Positions 8,783 to 17,403 of a stretch of 64,000 nt of DNA are shown here, one piece after another (position 1 is the stretch's first letter; every line of letters starts with the position of its first letter). The translations under genes and the position numbers were made by a program. The notes below the pieces were generated by a model. It was given only the letters and a program-made list of their open reading frames with translations, ran no database searches and had not been told where the DNA came from. Source of the DNA: JAOABP01 sp964590395 (GTDB lineage Bacteria > Hydrothermota > Tepidihabitantia > Tepidihabitantales > Tepidihabitantaceae); the NCBI GenBank assembly GCA_964590395.1, contig CAZPVT010000017.1:1-64000 (forward strand). The letters run 5' to 3'.

Positions 8783-8810
8783 AGGATAACTAAGAATTTT
8801 TAACTGTCAA
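8783..8810 (-). promoter_or_regulatory. promoter of the propeller lipoprotein-ileS run
   Basis: TTGACA (8810-8805), 16 bases, TATCCT (8788-8783) on the minus strand, about 36 bases before ATG 8746, which has a strong Shine-Dalgarno sequence. Confidence 0.7.
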
Positions 8811-8845
8811 AAGTCAACAAACCCCGTAATCAACTATAACCCCGC

Positions 8846-9556
8846 TTAATTCCTGTTATTATTAAATAATCGCCAGTCAAGAAACTCACTCACCACCGGC
8901 TTGATAGACTGCCATTCATAATTATGACCCTGGATATGCCACACCTCTTGAAATCTTAATTCCTTCCCTTTAATCCGCTGCCAAACCAAGTTAAAAAATC
9001 CGGTAATCAGCGACGCCAATAACTCCTCAACTTCGCCGCTGGCAAGCGGGTCCGTACCACTATTATTAGCAATGTGCAAAATGCTACTATCTTCACACAC
9101 CCCGCGCCAAAACGGCACACCAATGGTTACGCCGACAATTTGTTTTCTCAACTTAGGGGAAAGCAATGCCATGGTATTATCAACAAATCCCCCCCCGTTC
9201 GAAAGACCAATCAGTATAAACTTAGTTTGGAGATTTGCCGCCGCAACCGTCTCAACCTCAGCCGCAAAGCGACGTGCCCGGGTTTGATGTAATCCCAACA
9301 GTTCAGTAATTACTGCCACCTGGGACTCAAAACTGATTTGGTCTCTAACATCAGGACGTGCACGACGATATATTAGTACCATTGTACGCAAACCACGGCT
9401 CTCAAGATAATACCGGATACCATCAACAGTGGGCTTCAGGTCAGCTGCTAAATGCATTGGCACATTACCCCAGCCACCAAAGTTAACCACGATCGCCACA
9501 TCCGACTCGATCTTTTTGTTCTTTAAATCCGAAAAATCTATCTCCCCCTTAATCAA
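8846..9556 (-). CDS. predicted alpha/beta-hydrolase, probably exported
   Basis: At least 236 residues. The nucleophile elbow GLSNGG (G-x-S-x-G) lies near residue 117, and GHNYEW near the C-terminus could carry the catalytic His; Asp candidates are less clear. The only usual start codon is TTG 9556, but the same frame is open upstream to about 9625 and encodes a hydrophobic stretch, GVFVGILFISLIKGE, that looks like a membrane anchor or signal peptide. The real start may therefore be a rare codon such as ATA or ATT around 9571-9589, next to the stop of the DOMON gene (9586-9588). Substrate unknown. It follows the DOMON gene and is probably cotranscribed. Confidence 0.65.
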   Translation of the reverse strand: MIKGEIDFSDLKNKKIESDVAIVVNFGGWGNVPMHLAADLKPTVDGIRYYLESRGLRTMVLIYRRARPDVRDQISFESQVAVITELLGLHQTRARRFAAEVETVAAANLQTKFILIGLSNGGGFVDNTMALLSPKLRKQIVGVTIGVPFWRGVCEDSSILHIANNSGTDPLASGEVEELLASLITGFFNLVWQRIKGKELRFQEVWHIQGHNYEWQSIKPVVSEFLDWRLFNNNRN

Positions 9557-9585
9557 AGAAATAAAGAGAATACCGACGAAGACCC

Positions 9586-10245
9586 CTATTGACCCTTCTG
9601 CTCCTGAGTACTTTGATCCTTTGTCTCAACTCCTGGTCTTGGTGCCAGCAGGTGAAAACGATAACTCGACTTCTGTCCGTGCTTGGCAGCGAATGAGACA
9701 CTCTTGGCATTCCGGGCAAGAATCAGATCATAAGTCCCGCCGTGTGTAATGCCGGTTATCGCTGTCCCGGTCAGACCCTCCCAATTCAACGGATAGATAA
9801 ACTCCATTGTTGTGGTATTGGTCTCTTCATCGTAGTCAACATCCCAGTCTACCAGTAGCTCGGCGGTGCCTTTTACCGTCGCATGCATTTTCCCTTTTCC
9901 CACATGATTAACCACCACCGCAGAATCATCGGTATAATAGCCGATCAACATATTGGCGCCGTTCATAACAGGCGAACCAAAACCAATCGCCAACCAGCCT
10001 TTACCTTTCGCCTCTAATGCCAAATAGATCAGACTGTCATCACATCCCCAATAAACCGTAATTCCAGTAACCGGATCCCGAAAACTCCCTGGATACTCGT
10101 TCTCCTCAACATCAACATACCCGTCAATGCTCACCCATTCGTCTAAAGCCGGATCATAAGGAACTGTTAAAGTATCTGCTCGCTGCTGTCCCAAACCCAC
10201 GGTTACAGCAATAATTAAAATGAAAAGACAAATTTTAATCTTCAT
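9586..10245 (-). CDS. exported DOMON-domain protein
   Basis: 219 residues with a clear signal peptide (hydrophobic residues 5-18, cleavage near GLGQQ). The rest is one DOMON domain: VDVEENEYPGSF, YWGCDDSLIYLALEAKGKGWLAIGFG and the closing strand after MEFIYPLN. DOMON domains bind heme or sugars; GWLAIGFG is the family signature. The C-terminal HGQKSSYRFHLL supplies histidines that could be heme ligands, but this is inference. It heads a two-gene unit with the hydrolase. ATG 10245 lies five bases after a TAAAAT box and has no Shine-Dalgarno sequence. Confidence 0.8.
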   Translation of the reverse strand: MKIKICLFILIIAVTVGLGQQRADTLTVPYDPALDEWVSIDGYVDVEENEYPGSFRDPVTGITVYWGCDDSLIYLALEAKGKGWLAIGFGSPVMNGANMLIGYYTDDSAVVVNHVGKGKMHATVKGTAELLVDWDVDYDEETNTTTMEFIYPLNWEGLTGTAITGITHGGTYDLILARNAKSVSFAAKHGQKSSYRFHLLAPRPGVETKDQSTQEQKGQ

Positions 10246-10250
10246 ATATA

Positions 10251-10279
10251 ATTTTAATTATCCATCCCTCAAAAGTCAA
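10251..10279 (-). promoter_or_regulatory. promoter of the DOMON gene, predicted leaderless
   Basis: TTGACT (10279-10274), 17 bases, TAAAAT (10256-10251) on the minus strand, then five bases to ATG 10245. Confidence 0.65.
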
Positions 10280-10327
10280 GCCGGTTTGCGAGCCAAATAA
10301 ACCCGTTACCACTACCAACTCATTGAA

Positions 10328-10640
10328 GTTCGAAACCACTACCACTACACCAAATAAAACCATCGGGATTGCCCATCAACCAGCCATTGCCCATAGCACC
10401 CCCCAATTCCCAAACAGCATCATCACCACATCCCTAATAAACACCCAAACCAACACCTAAAACAAAACTCCCACCCCAATTCCAACTTCTACCCAATTTA
10501 CAACGCTAAACCCCACCCGGAACAAAACCCACTCCCTTACCAAAACAAAAACGCTACTCACCACCGCCCCCAATACTGCCCAGGGAGATAGACTTCTAAA
10601 CCAAGGAAAATTGCCTAACACACACTTTTAAATAAGTTAG
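10328..10640. repeat. copy A of a G-poor intergenic repeat family
   Basis: The gene-free stretch 10280-10764 is dominated by this element. The + strand is nearly devoid of G: bases 10418-10504 (87 in a row) contain none. It matches copy B at 25920-26233 over its whole length; in the best part (about 10365-10520 against 25957-26112) I count roughly 32 differences in about 155 aligned bases with no gaps. On the minus strand all three copies share GTGGTGAGTA-like and GGGTTTAGCG blocks. No open frame survives in either good copy. Function unknown; structured RNA, decayed element or site for a protein are all open. Confidence 0.85.
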
Positions 10641-10764
10641 ACTAACAGGAAATCAGCTCTCAGCTAAACAACGCATTAATTTCATCTATTCTTAGAGCTT
10701 TTAACGTACCTCATAGAAAACCTCTGATTGCAAATGTAAGAATTTTATAACCCGCTTGATTATA

Positions 10765-10792
10765 TTGACATCACTGGTTGTTTAGTAATACT
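10765..10792 (+). promoter_or_regulatory. promoter of tRNA-Ala and probably the TPR-HNH-Omp85 run
   Basis: TTGACA (10765-10770), 16 bases, AATACT (10787-10792), 12 bases before the tRNA. No other promoter is evident between the tRNA and the next gene 37 bases later. Confidence 0.6.
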
Positions 10793-10804
10793 TAAATATA
10801 AAAT

Positions 10805-10877
10805 GGGGCCGTGGCGCAGTTGGGAGCGCGTTTGACTGGCAGTCAAAAGGTCACGGGTTCAAGTCCCGTCGGCTCCA
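10805..10877 (+). tRNA. tRNA-Ala (anticodon GGC)
   Basis: 73 bases. Acceptor GGGGCCG pairs with CGGCTCC (one G-U), anticodon stem TTTGA/TCAAA with loop CTGGCAG (anticodon GGC), T arm ACGGG-TTCAAGT-CCCGT. Discriminator A; CCA not encoded. Confidence 0.97.
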
Positions 10878-10914
10878 ATTGATAAACATAATACCCAATA
10901 AAGGAGCCTATAAT

Positions 10915-12108
10915 ATGATTAAAATAGTTAGCTACCTGATAGTTGGCATGGTGCTTATTACCGCTTTTGCCAACATCATTTTCACCGGTTGCGCACCAAC
11001 CCAAACGGTAAATCCCTCCAACGACCAGCAGACCAAGGCAAGACAGGACACCTCGCTGATGTATTACAGTATCGGTGCTCAGTACTATAGTCAGGGGAAT
11101 TATGATGACGCGCTGAGCAATTTTGAAAAATCCCTCCGCTACGATTCGCTGGCTTACGAACCCTACATCGGCATCGGGAATGTTTATCGAAAAAGACGCG
11201 ATGCGGGTAATGCCGAGACCTACTACCGGAAGGCGATCAAAATCAACCCCAAAAAGGCAAAAGCATACGAAGCGCTGGGTGATTTGTACCTGGAAATGGG
11301 CAGGGATGATGAGGCACTGACTGCCTATCAAGAAGGACTCGCTCAGGATTCAACTTTAGCGGATTTGTATAACGGCTTGGCAGAAATCTTTGTGCGCAAA
11401 GGACTGATGGCTAAAGCCGACTCGGTGTTTAACATTGCCCTGCAGCGATTTCCCGACGACCCGGCAATTCTGCGTCTTTGGGGAGAATTTCTCTATAAGG
11501 TCGGCCGCTACCGTGAAGCGGCAAATGTGTTGAAACCGTTGGTTGACCGTTTTCCTGATGTTCTGATATTAAGAACCAAACTTGCTGATGCCCTGATCGA
11601 ACTCAAAGATTATAAAAGTGCCCTTGCACAATTAGATACGCTTTTCCGCTATGACCCGACCAATCTAATGGCTAAGTTACGCCAAGGGTTGATCCTGGCT
11701 CGTCAAGGGCAATTCAAACAGGCAATCGTCTGTTTTGACGAGGTCATCGCCCGCGATTCAACATTGGCAATTGCTTATCTCTACAAAGGGGAAGCGTTAA
11801 GTGAGCAGGACAATTATACCGCATCTGATGCTAACTTGCGCAAAGCGCTCGCCCTTGACCCCAATTTACTCCAAGCATATGTTGACCTCGGCGACAACCG
11901 GCGTAAGCAGGCTGATGCCAACCGTGGCACCAACATTACCAAGACACCGACCGCAAAATTGATCGCCGCACGCACGCTCTACGAAGAAGCGAAGAGCTTT
12001 TACCAGCGGGCAATCAATGACCCAACAATGGTAAGTTATGTCCGGGCACAACTAGGGTATATCGAGAAAAACCTTAACGCAATTCGAGATGAATTGCACA
12101 TTCGCTAA
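10915..12108 (+). CDS. TPR-repeat lipoprotein
   Basis: 397 residues from ATG 10915, chosen because AAGGAG lies at 10901-10906 and because the next residues form a signal peptide with lipobox FTGC. Residues about 45-395 are consecutive tetratricopeptide repeats, for example YYSQGNYDDALSNFEKSLRY and YEALGDLYLEMGRDDEALTA. Such proteins act as periplasmic or outer-membrane docking scaffolds; no partner can be named. It follows tRNA-Ala closely and precedes the HNH gene by nine bases, so they are probably one transcript. Confidence 0.88.
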   Translation: MIKIVSYLIVGMVLITAFANIIFTGCAPTQTVNPSNDQQTKARQDTSLMYYSIGAQYYSQGNYDDALSNFEKSLRYDSLAYEPYIGIGNVYRKRRDAGNAETYYRKAIKINPKKAKAYEALGDLYLEMGRDDEALTAYQEGLAQDSTLADLYNGLAEIFVRKGLMAKADSVFNIALQRFPDDPAILRLWGEFLYKVGRYREAANVLKPLVDRFPDVLILRTKLADALIELKDYKSALAQLDTLFRYDPTNLMAKLRQGLILARQGQFKQAIVCFDEVIARDSTLAIAYLYKGEALSEQDNYTASDANLRKALALDPNLLQAYVDLGDNRRKQADANRGTNITKTPTAKLIAARTLYEEAKSFYQRAINDPTMVSYVRAQLGYIEKNLNAIRDELHIR

Positions 12109-12117
12109 ACAAAACCG

Positions 12118-12621
12118 ATGCTCAATCGACCGGTTCTACTGCTAAATCAAAACTACGAACCCCTCTCTCTATGCCGTCTCAAACGGGCATTAGTCTTAGT
12201 GATAAGTCGAAAAGCCGAGCCATTGGAAAGGTCCGAACTGGTTATCCGCACGGTAAACCTGAATATCTCCGTACCGACTGTTTTGCGGCTGAATTACTAT
12301 GTCCGCGTCCGCCGAAGGGAGGTACCCCTAACCAAACGGAATATCCTCCGCCGCGATAACAACATCTGTCAGTACTGCGGTATTCGCAAACCGGTTATGA
12401 CCACTGATCATGTAATACCCAAAGCACTCGGTGGTACTGACTCCTGGGAAAATCTGGTGTGCGCCTGTCCGGAATGCAATGCCAAGAAGGGAAACCGGAC
12501 ACCAACTGAAGCAAAGATGACCTTGCGTCACAAACCCAAGGCACCCCATTATGTAACATTTGCGGTAAACAGCATTGGTGAAATTCCGGAGGCTTGGCGT
12601 CAGTATCTCTTTCTCAGTTAA
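12118..12621 (+). CDS. HNH endonuclease
   Basis: 167 residues. The HNH core has CQYC (84-87), the catalytic TDHVIPKALGG (96-106, His98), Asn112 in WENLV, and CPEC (117-120) followed by NAKKGNR: a zinc-bound His-Asn-His/Asn fold. The N-terminal part VLLLNQNYEPLSLCRLKRAL is typical of a widespread, non-toxin, chromosomal HNH family of unknown target. No neighbouring methylase or immunity gene suggests restriction or toxin function. Confidence 0.9.
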   Translation: MLNRPVLLLNQNYEPLSLCRLKRALVLVISRKAEPLERSELVIRTVNLNISVPTVLRLNYYVRVRRREVPLTKRNILRRDNNICQYCGIRKPVMTTDHVIPKALGGTDSWENLVCACPECNAKKGNRTPTEAKMTLRHKPKAPHYVTFAVNSIGEIPEAWRQYLFLS

Positions 12622-14248
12622 ACTGAATATATTGGTATTCGCCTTGACGGCAAATCCGATCGTCACAACTCCGGTCAACATATCACCAAACTGGCGGTTA
12701 AAGCGAATAAAAATCATCGGCTGGCACCCACCCAGAACATTCTATTATTCATTGGGCGATACCGTTGACTATGAGTCACTAAAACAGGTAGCGGACAAAA
12801 TCATCTATTACCTCGCCGAACAGGGGTATATTGCCGCATCCGTAGCAATTGATACCGTTGTCGACTCAACCGGTATTACCGTTACCTATCTGGTCAACAC
12901 TGGTCACAAACGACTGATCAGTAACTGGCAATTTCGGGGCAACGAATTTTTCGGCCAAGAACAGTTATCAACTGCCATTTACCAGCGGAAACAAACCTTT
13001 TCCACTGCCGAGATGGCAAGAGCACAGCGACGGTTAACTAACTTATATCAACGGCACGGTTTTCCTTTTGTCGATGTCCAACTCCTTGGTGTCGCAGAGA
13101 CTGCTGACAAATTAACACCAATTATTAAGATTACTGAGGGGCCAAAAGTAAAAATCAGCTTCTTAAAATTTTTAGGGGGAAAAGTCCCAGAACTGTTACT
13201 TCAGCGCTACGCCGGCTTCAAAAAACCCATCGATTATAACATCACGAAAATCAACCAATGGCAGCGCCAGTTGAAAAACACCGGCTGGATCAGTGTTGAC
13301 AGCACTGATATCGTTTTCCAAGATTCATCATACGGAATCAGATTCTGGATCACAAACCAAAGGACCAACGAAATCTTCGTCATTGTTGGCTATGCCCCGG
13401 GAAGACCGCATCTGACCGGCTGGACACGGTTATCAATTCTCAACCTTTTCAACTCAGGCAGAATCTTCCGCGCTGGTTGGTATTCCGCTTATCAAGAAAC
13501 GCAATATCAACTCCAGTACACCGAACCCTGGTTGTTCAACCTGCCATTGAGCCTGACCGGGGAAATCAGTCATACGGTTTGCGACACGCTTTATGCCCTT
13601 TCCAGTTTCTTGGTTACGGGCACAGTAAAGTATGAATGGGGTCAGTTCAGTATGAGTTCGGGTCTTGAACGTATCATCGCTGGCAGATTGACCAAAACCA
13701 CCATCTGGGCAGGAACCGGTTTTACGTTTGACAACTGGGACGACAATCTCCATCCTAAAAAGGGTATCTTCTTTAATATCACCAGCAAAGCCGGTAATCA
13801 GTCGGTTGACACCGCCAATGGCAAACTAATCGGTGCCCTCGAAGCAAAACTTACCCCGGTCTTTCCGCTGACGAGTTCCATTTCCTGGTATCATAACATC
13901 GGATTCGGTACAGTCTATTCCGCCTTACCACTAACTGAACCGGAATTGTATCCAGTGGGAGGAATCAACAACGTTCGCGGCTATCGGGAAAACTCCTATC
14001 GAACGCGGCAATTGGTATGGTGGATCTGTGAACCCCGTTATTACTTCTCGAACAACAGTCGAATTCATCTATTTTATGACTTGGGATTTTTCATTGACCG
14101 CGACCGTAAACCGATCTTTTTATCCGGCTACGGGCTGGGCGGCAGATGGTCTACAAAATTGGGGTTACTGGGTATCGACATCGCCTTTCCGTTCGCCGGA
14201 TCTTGGTTACAAGGTAAAATCCATTTTACCGTTCAAACCGGTTTTTAA
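12575..14248 (+). CDS. Omp85-family outer-membrane protein with POTRA domains (TamA/BamA-like)
   Basis: About 557 residues. An N-terminal export signal is followed by two or three POTRA-like units (RLKRIKIIGW; LISNWQFRGNEFFGQEQL; KVKISFLKFLGG) and a C-terminal 16-strand type barrel with the conserved lid motif GGINNVRGY near residue 465, ending in the terminal aromatic residue of barrels (VQTGF). It is shorter than the BamA copy at 44442, so it resembles TamA or an FCB patatin-less Omp85. The first start codon TTG 12575 or the GTG directly after it overlaps the HNH gene by about 45 bases; the exact start is uncertain. Confidence 0.88.
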   Translation: MVKFRRLGVSISFSVKLNILVFALTANPIVTTPVNISPNWRLKRIKIIGWHPPRTFYYSLGDTVDYESLKQVADKIIYYLAEQGYIAASVAIDTVVDSTGITVTYLVNTGHKRLISNWQFRGNEFFGQEQLSTAIYQRKQTFSTAEMARAQRRLTNLYQRHGFPFVDVQLLGVAETADKLTPIIKITEGPKVKISFLKFLGGKVPELLLQRYAGFKKPIDYNITKINQWQRQLKNTGWISVDSTDIVFQDSSYGIRFWITNQRTNEIFVIVGYAPGRPHLTGWTRLSILNLFNSGRIFRAGWYSAYQETQYQLQYTEPWLFNLPLSLTGEISHTVCDTLYALSSFLVTGTVKYEWGQFSMSSGLERIIAGRLTKTTIWAGTGFTFDNWDDNLHPKKGIFFNITSKAGNQSVDTANGKLIGALEAKLTPVFPLTSSISWYHNIGFGTVYSALPLTEPELYPVGGINNVRGYRENSYRTRQLVWWICEPRYYFSNNSRIHLFYDLGFFIDRDRKPIFLSGYGLGGRWSTKLGLLGIDIAFPFAGSWLQGKIHFTVQTGF

Positions 14249-15031
14249 ATGACCTGGCTTCAGGGAATATTACTCGGACTGGTGCAGGGAATAACAGAAA
14301 TTTTCCCCATCTCCAGCGATGGCCATCTGGCACTCCTACTCATCTTCTATAAAATCCCGGAAGCCGTCCGTCTGAACTTAACCGCAGCTCTGCATCTGGG
14401 CACCGCTTTGGCGATCCTGTTATTTATGTTCAACCGGGTAAAAAATATCCTGACTGGAATGGTGCATCCTGACCCGGTAATCCGAAAGGACAATCGTCAA
14501 TTGGTGCTGTTCATAATTATTGGCTCTTTACCAGCGGTAATCGCCGGCACATTACTGGAAAAACCGGTGACAGAACTTTTTTCTGCCCATCGCCTCATAG
14601 GCATTTTCTTCTTTTTAAACGGTATCCTGCTTTTTCTCACTCGGTTCACCACACCCGATAGAAAACGCCTAAATCTCTTCCGTACGCTACTTATCGGACT
14701 AATACAGGCAACCGCAATTCTACCAGCTATATCCCGTTCCGGCACCACTATCAGCCTAGCACTACTTTTGGGAATAAATCGAACCCAAGCTTTCGAATTT
14801 TCCTTTCTTTTGGCATTGCCTATTACCTTAGGCGCAGCGGCGTTCGAATTGCTCAAGATCGATTTCTCTCAACTAAGTTTATTCGCAGTAGTCGGCGGCA
14901 TTGTCGTTGCCGGGGTAACCGGGTTTTTGATGCTTGTCGCCCTCCGGCGTTTAATTGTCACTCGTAATTTTTATCTATTTGGTATTTACTGCTGGCTAAT
15001 CGGCATCCTTACTCTGATAATTTTATCCTAA
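14249..15031 (+). CDS. uppP: undecaprenyl-diphosphatase
   Basis: Recycles the undecaprenyl carrier of peptidoglycan synthesis in the inner membrane and is linked to bacitracin resistance. 260 residues with about eight membrane segments. Catalytic motifs: GITEIFPISSDGHL (14-27, Glu17) and PAISRSGTT (159-167, Arg163). It begins directly after the Omp85 stop codon. Its stop overlaps that of the convergent DUF503 gene by four bases. Confidence 0.97.
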   Translation: MTWLQGILLGLVQGITEIFPISSDGHLALLLIFYKIPEAVRLNLTAALHLGTALAILLFMFNRVKNILTGMVHPDPVIRKDNRQLVLFIIIGSLPAVIAGTLLEKPVTELFSAHRLIGIFFFLNGILLFLTRFTTPDRKRLNLFRTLLIGLIQATAILPAISRSGTTISLALLLGINRTQAFEFSFLLALPITLGAAAFELLKIDFSQLSLFAVVGGIVVAGVTGFLMLVALRRLIVTRNFYLFGIYCWLIGILTLIILS

Positions 15032-15312
15032 CGAATCCGCTCAATCTCGGTCGAAAGCACATCAACCCGGCTATCGTTTTCGATCAGCGCTATAATCTTA
15101 TTGGTGCTTTGCTGGAGCATCCGCCAGTCGGTATTAACCAGCACAATCGCCAACTTTGACCGCTGCCACTGGTTCTGGTAATCAACCTCACAAAAGGCAA
15201 TGTTAAAGGAACGACGCAACCGTTGGGAAAGGCTCAAAATTATCCGTCGTTTATCCTTCAATGATAAACTTCCACTAAAGAAACAGTCAATGAGTAGTAA
15301 ACCAATACTCAC
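15028..15312 (-). CDS. ylxP: DUF503 / YlxP-like protein
   Basis: 94 residues with the DUF503 pattern: LLIDCFFSGSLSLKDKRRI, then FNIAFCEVDYQNQWQR, then VNTDWRMLQQS. YlxP genes are typically found in nusA-infB operons, as here, and have been linked to ribosome maturation; the biochemical role is not settled. It lies seven bases downstream of infB. Confidence 0.9.
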   Translation of the reverse strand: MSIGLLLIDCFFSGSLSLKDKRRIILSLSQRLRRSFNIAFCEVDYQNQWQRSKLAIVLVNTDWRMLQQSTNKIIALIENDSRVDVLSTEIERIR

Positions 15313-15318
15313 AATTCA

Positions 15319-17403
15319 TTAAACCGGGGATTTTACAACCTCCTCAATCTGATAGAATTCTAATGTATCGCCAGCCTGCAGGTCAGTAATATCCTTGATA
15401 CCAATACCACACTCATAACCAGCAGTAACCTCTTTAACATCCTCTTTGAACCGACGCAGGGAAACTACTTCACTATACAAGACCTCCTGATTATCCCTGA
15501 TTACCCTCACCAATGTCCCGCGCACAACCTTTCCCTCACTAACAAATGAACCGGCAATCAGCCCTTGCTTCGGGATACTGAATACCTGTCTCACCACCGC
15601 CCGACCAATCGTTACCTCCTGCTTTTCCGGTTCGAGTAAACCCAGCATTGCGGCACGAACATCATCGATCGCGGCATAAATGACCTTGTAGGTACGAATC
15701 TCCACACCTACCCGTTCAGCTAACTGTCGGGCGTGGATATGGGGCCGCACATGAAAACCAACAATTATTGCCGACGACGCCTGCGCCAGCAAAACATCGT
15801 TCTGAGTTATGGGTCCTACCCCGCAATGGATAACCTTCACCTTGACCTCATCTAACGAAAGTCCTTCTAATGCCTCGCGTAACGCCTCGGCTGACCCGGA
15901 AACATCGGTCTTAAGCACGATGCGCAATTCCTTAACCTGGCCCTTAGCAATCTGTTCCTGAAGGGCTTCCAAGGTTACCTTGGCTTTACTGGCAGAAAGC
16001 ATCCGGTCCCGCTTTGCTAACATGCGCCGCTGGGCAATTTCCCGTGCCGTGCGTTCGTCAGCCACAACCTCAAACCTATCTCCTGCTTCAGGCAAGCCGG
16101 CAAAACCCAGAACTTGAACCGGCATTGATGGCGTGGCTTCGGGAACGGCAATAAAATTATCGTTAAGCATATCCCTAACTCGCCCATGATGCTCCCCGGC
16201 AACAAATGGACTTCCCCGTCTCAATGTCCCTTCCTGAATTAACACCGTTGCGATATTACCACGACCACGGTCAACCCGAGCTTCAATTATCACCCCCTGT
16301 GCCGGTCCATCATAAGCGGATTTTAAATCTAATTCCAACGCCACCACCGAAATTGCATCTAGCAACTCCTCAATACCCTGTCCGGTTACCGCTGATGTCT
16401 CTATACAAACAGTATGTCCACCATACTCCTCAACTCTAACATTATAATTGGCAAGTTGACTTTTAACTCTTTCCGGATTCGCGGTGAGCAAATCAGCCTT
16501 TGTTATCGCTACAATGATCGGTACACCCGCAGCGCGGGCATGGTCTAAAGCCTCAATGGTTTGCGGCATTACTCCCTCATCCGCTGCTACCACTAATACC
16601 GCTATATCGGTAACCTGAGCGCCTCGGGCGCGCATTGCCGTAAACGCCTCATGCCCCGGCGTATCAAGAAAAACTATCGGCTTGTCTCCATAGTACGCCA
16701 CATAAGCACCTATATGCTGGGTGATCCGGCCAAACTCCTTTTCCACTACCTTGGTCTTACGGATATAGTCCAAGAGGGCGGTTTTACCGTGGTCAACATG
16801 ACCCATAACGACAACCACTGGTGGACGAGGTTTTATTTCACAGCGATTCACCGGTATTTTTATCTCTTCCTCCTCGCAAACCTGGATGTTAAATTCGTCG
16901 GCAATGAGCATAATCGTATCGAGATCAAGCCGGTGATTTACCGTTGCTCGCAAACCTAATTCTAAACATTTTTTAATGATATCGGCGACAGAAAGATTTA
17001 AAGCATGGGCAAGTTCTGCAACGGTCATATAAGAAGTAATCTTTATCGCCGCCGGTTTACTGAGTTGGCAAACCCTCTCCGCCTCTTCTCGGGTAGAACG
17101 CCTTTTTTTCTTATCTCGCCCCTCAATCTTTGTCAAAGTCTTTTTGAGATTCTCCGTAATTTGTCGTTCATCAATTGGGGTCGGCGCGGCTGCTGTTCCT
17201 CCTAATTGCCGCCGCCGTTTGATCGATTCTTTAAATTGATGCTTCTCTTTTTTCAACCGCTGGCGGGCAGCTTCAAATTCCTCCTCAGTAATATAGGAGG
17301 TGTAACCGCGCGGCGGAAAATTCAAATCCCTCAGAATCGCCAACAACGCCTCGCTTGATAGGTTTAACTGTTTTGCCGCCTCGAATACCTTTAGCTTGCC
17401 CAT
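15319..17403 (-). CDS. infB: translation initiation factor IF-2
   Basis: GTPase that places initiator tRNA on the ribosome. 694 residues, shorter than many IF-2 because the linker is brief. Two IF2_N modules (3-50 and 125-170) precede the G domain: GHVDHGKT (201-208), DTPGHEAF (about 246-253), TKAD in place of NKxD, then domains II-IV. The ATG at 17403 overlaps the nusA stop by 13 bases, indicating coupling. Leaderless mRNA initiation is known to depend on IF-2, relevant to the promoters in this window. Confidence 0.97.
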   Translation of the reverse strand: MGKLKVFEAAKQLNLSSEALLAILRDLNFPPRGYTSYITEEEFEAARQRLKKEKHQFKESIKRRRQLGGTAAAPTPIDERQITENLKKTLTKIEGRDKKKRRSTREEAERVCQLSKPAAIKITSYMTVAELAHALNLSVADIIKKCLELGLRATVNHRLDLDTIMLIADEFNIQVCEEEEIKIPVNRCEIKPRPPVVVVMGHVDHGKTALLDYIRKTKVVEKEFGRITQHIGAYVAYYGDKPIVFLDTPGHEAFTAMRARGAQVTDIAVLVVAADEGVMPQTIEALDHARAAGVPIIVAITKADLLTANPERVKSQLANYNVRVEEYGGHTVCIETSAVTGQGIEELLDAISVVALELDLKSAYDGPAQGVIIEARVDRGRGNIATVLIQEGTLRRGSPFVAGEHHGRVRDMLNDNFIAVPEATPSMPVQVLGFAGLPEAGDRFEVVADERTAREIAQRRMLAKRDRMLSASKAKVTLEALQEQIAKGQVKELRIVLKTDVSGSAEALREALEGLSLDEVKVKVIHCGVGPITQNDVLLAQASSAIIVGFHVRPHIHARQLAERVGVEIRTYKVIYAAIDDVRAAMLGLLEPEKQEVTIGRAVVRQVFSIPKQGLIAGSFVSEGKVVRGTLVRVIRDNQEVLYSEVVSLRRFKEDVKEVTAGYECGIGIKDITDLQAGDTLEFYQIEEVVKSPV

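Noticed and set aside
10328..10640. Hydrophobic protein read from the minus strand of the repeat copies
   Set aside because: Both good copies have several in-frame stops; Val/Leu/Gly/Trp-rich translation is expected from any GT-rich strand.
10843..11331. 162-codon minus-strand frame over tRNA-Ala and the TPR gene start
   Set aside because: Antisense to a well-supported lipoprotein and part of a tRNA; no own start signals.
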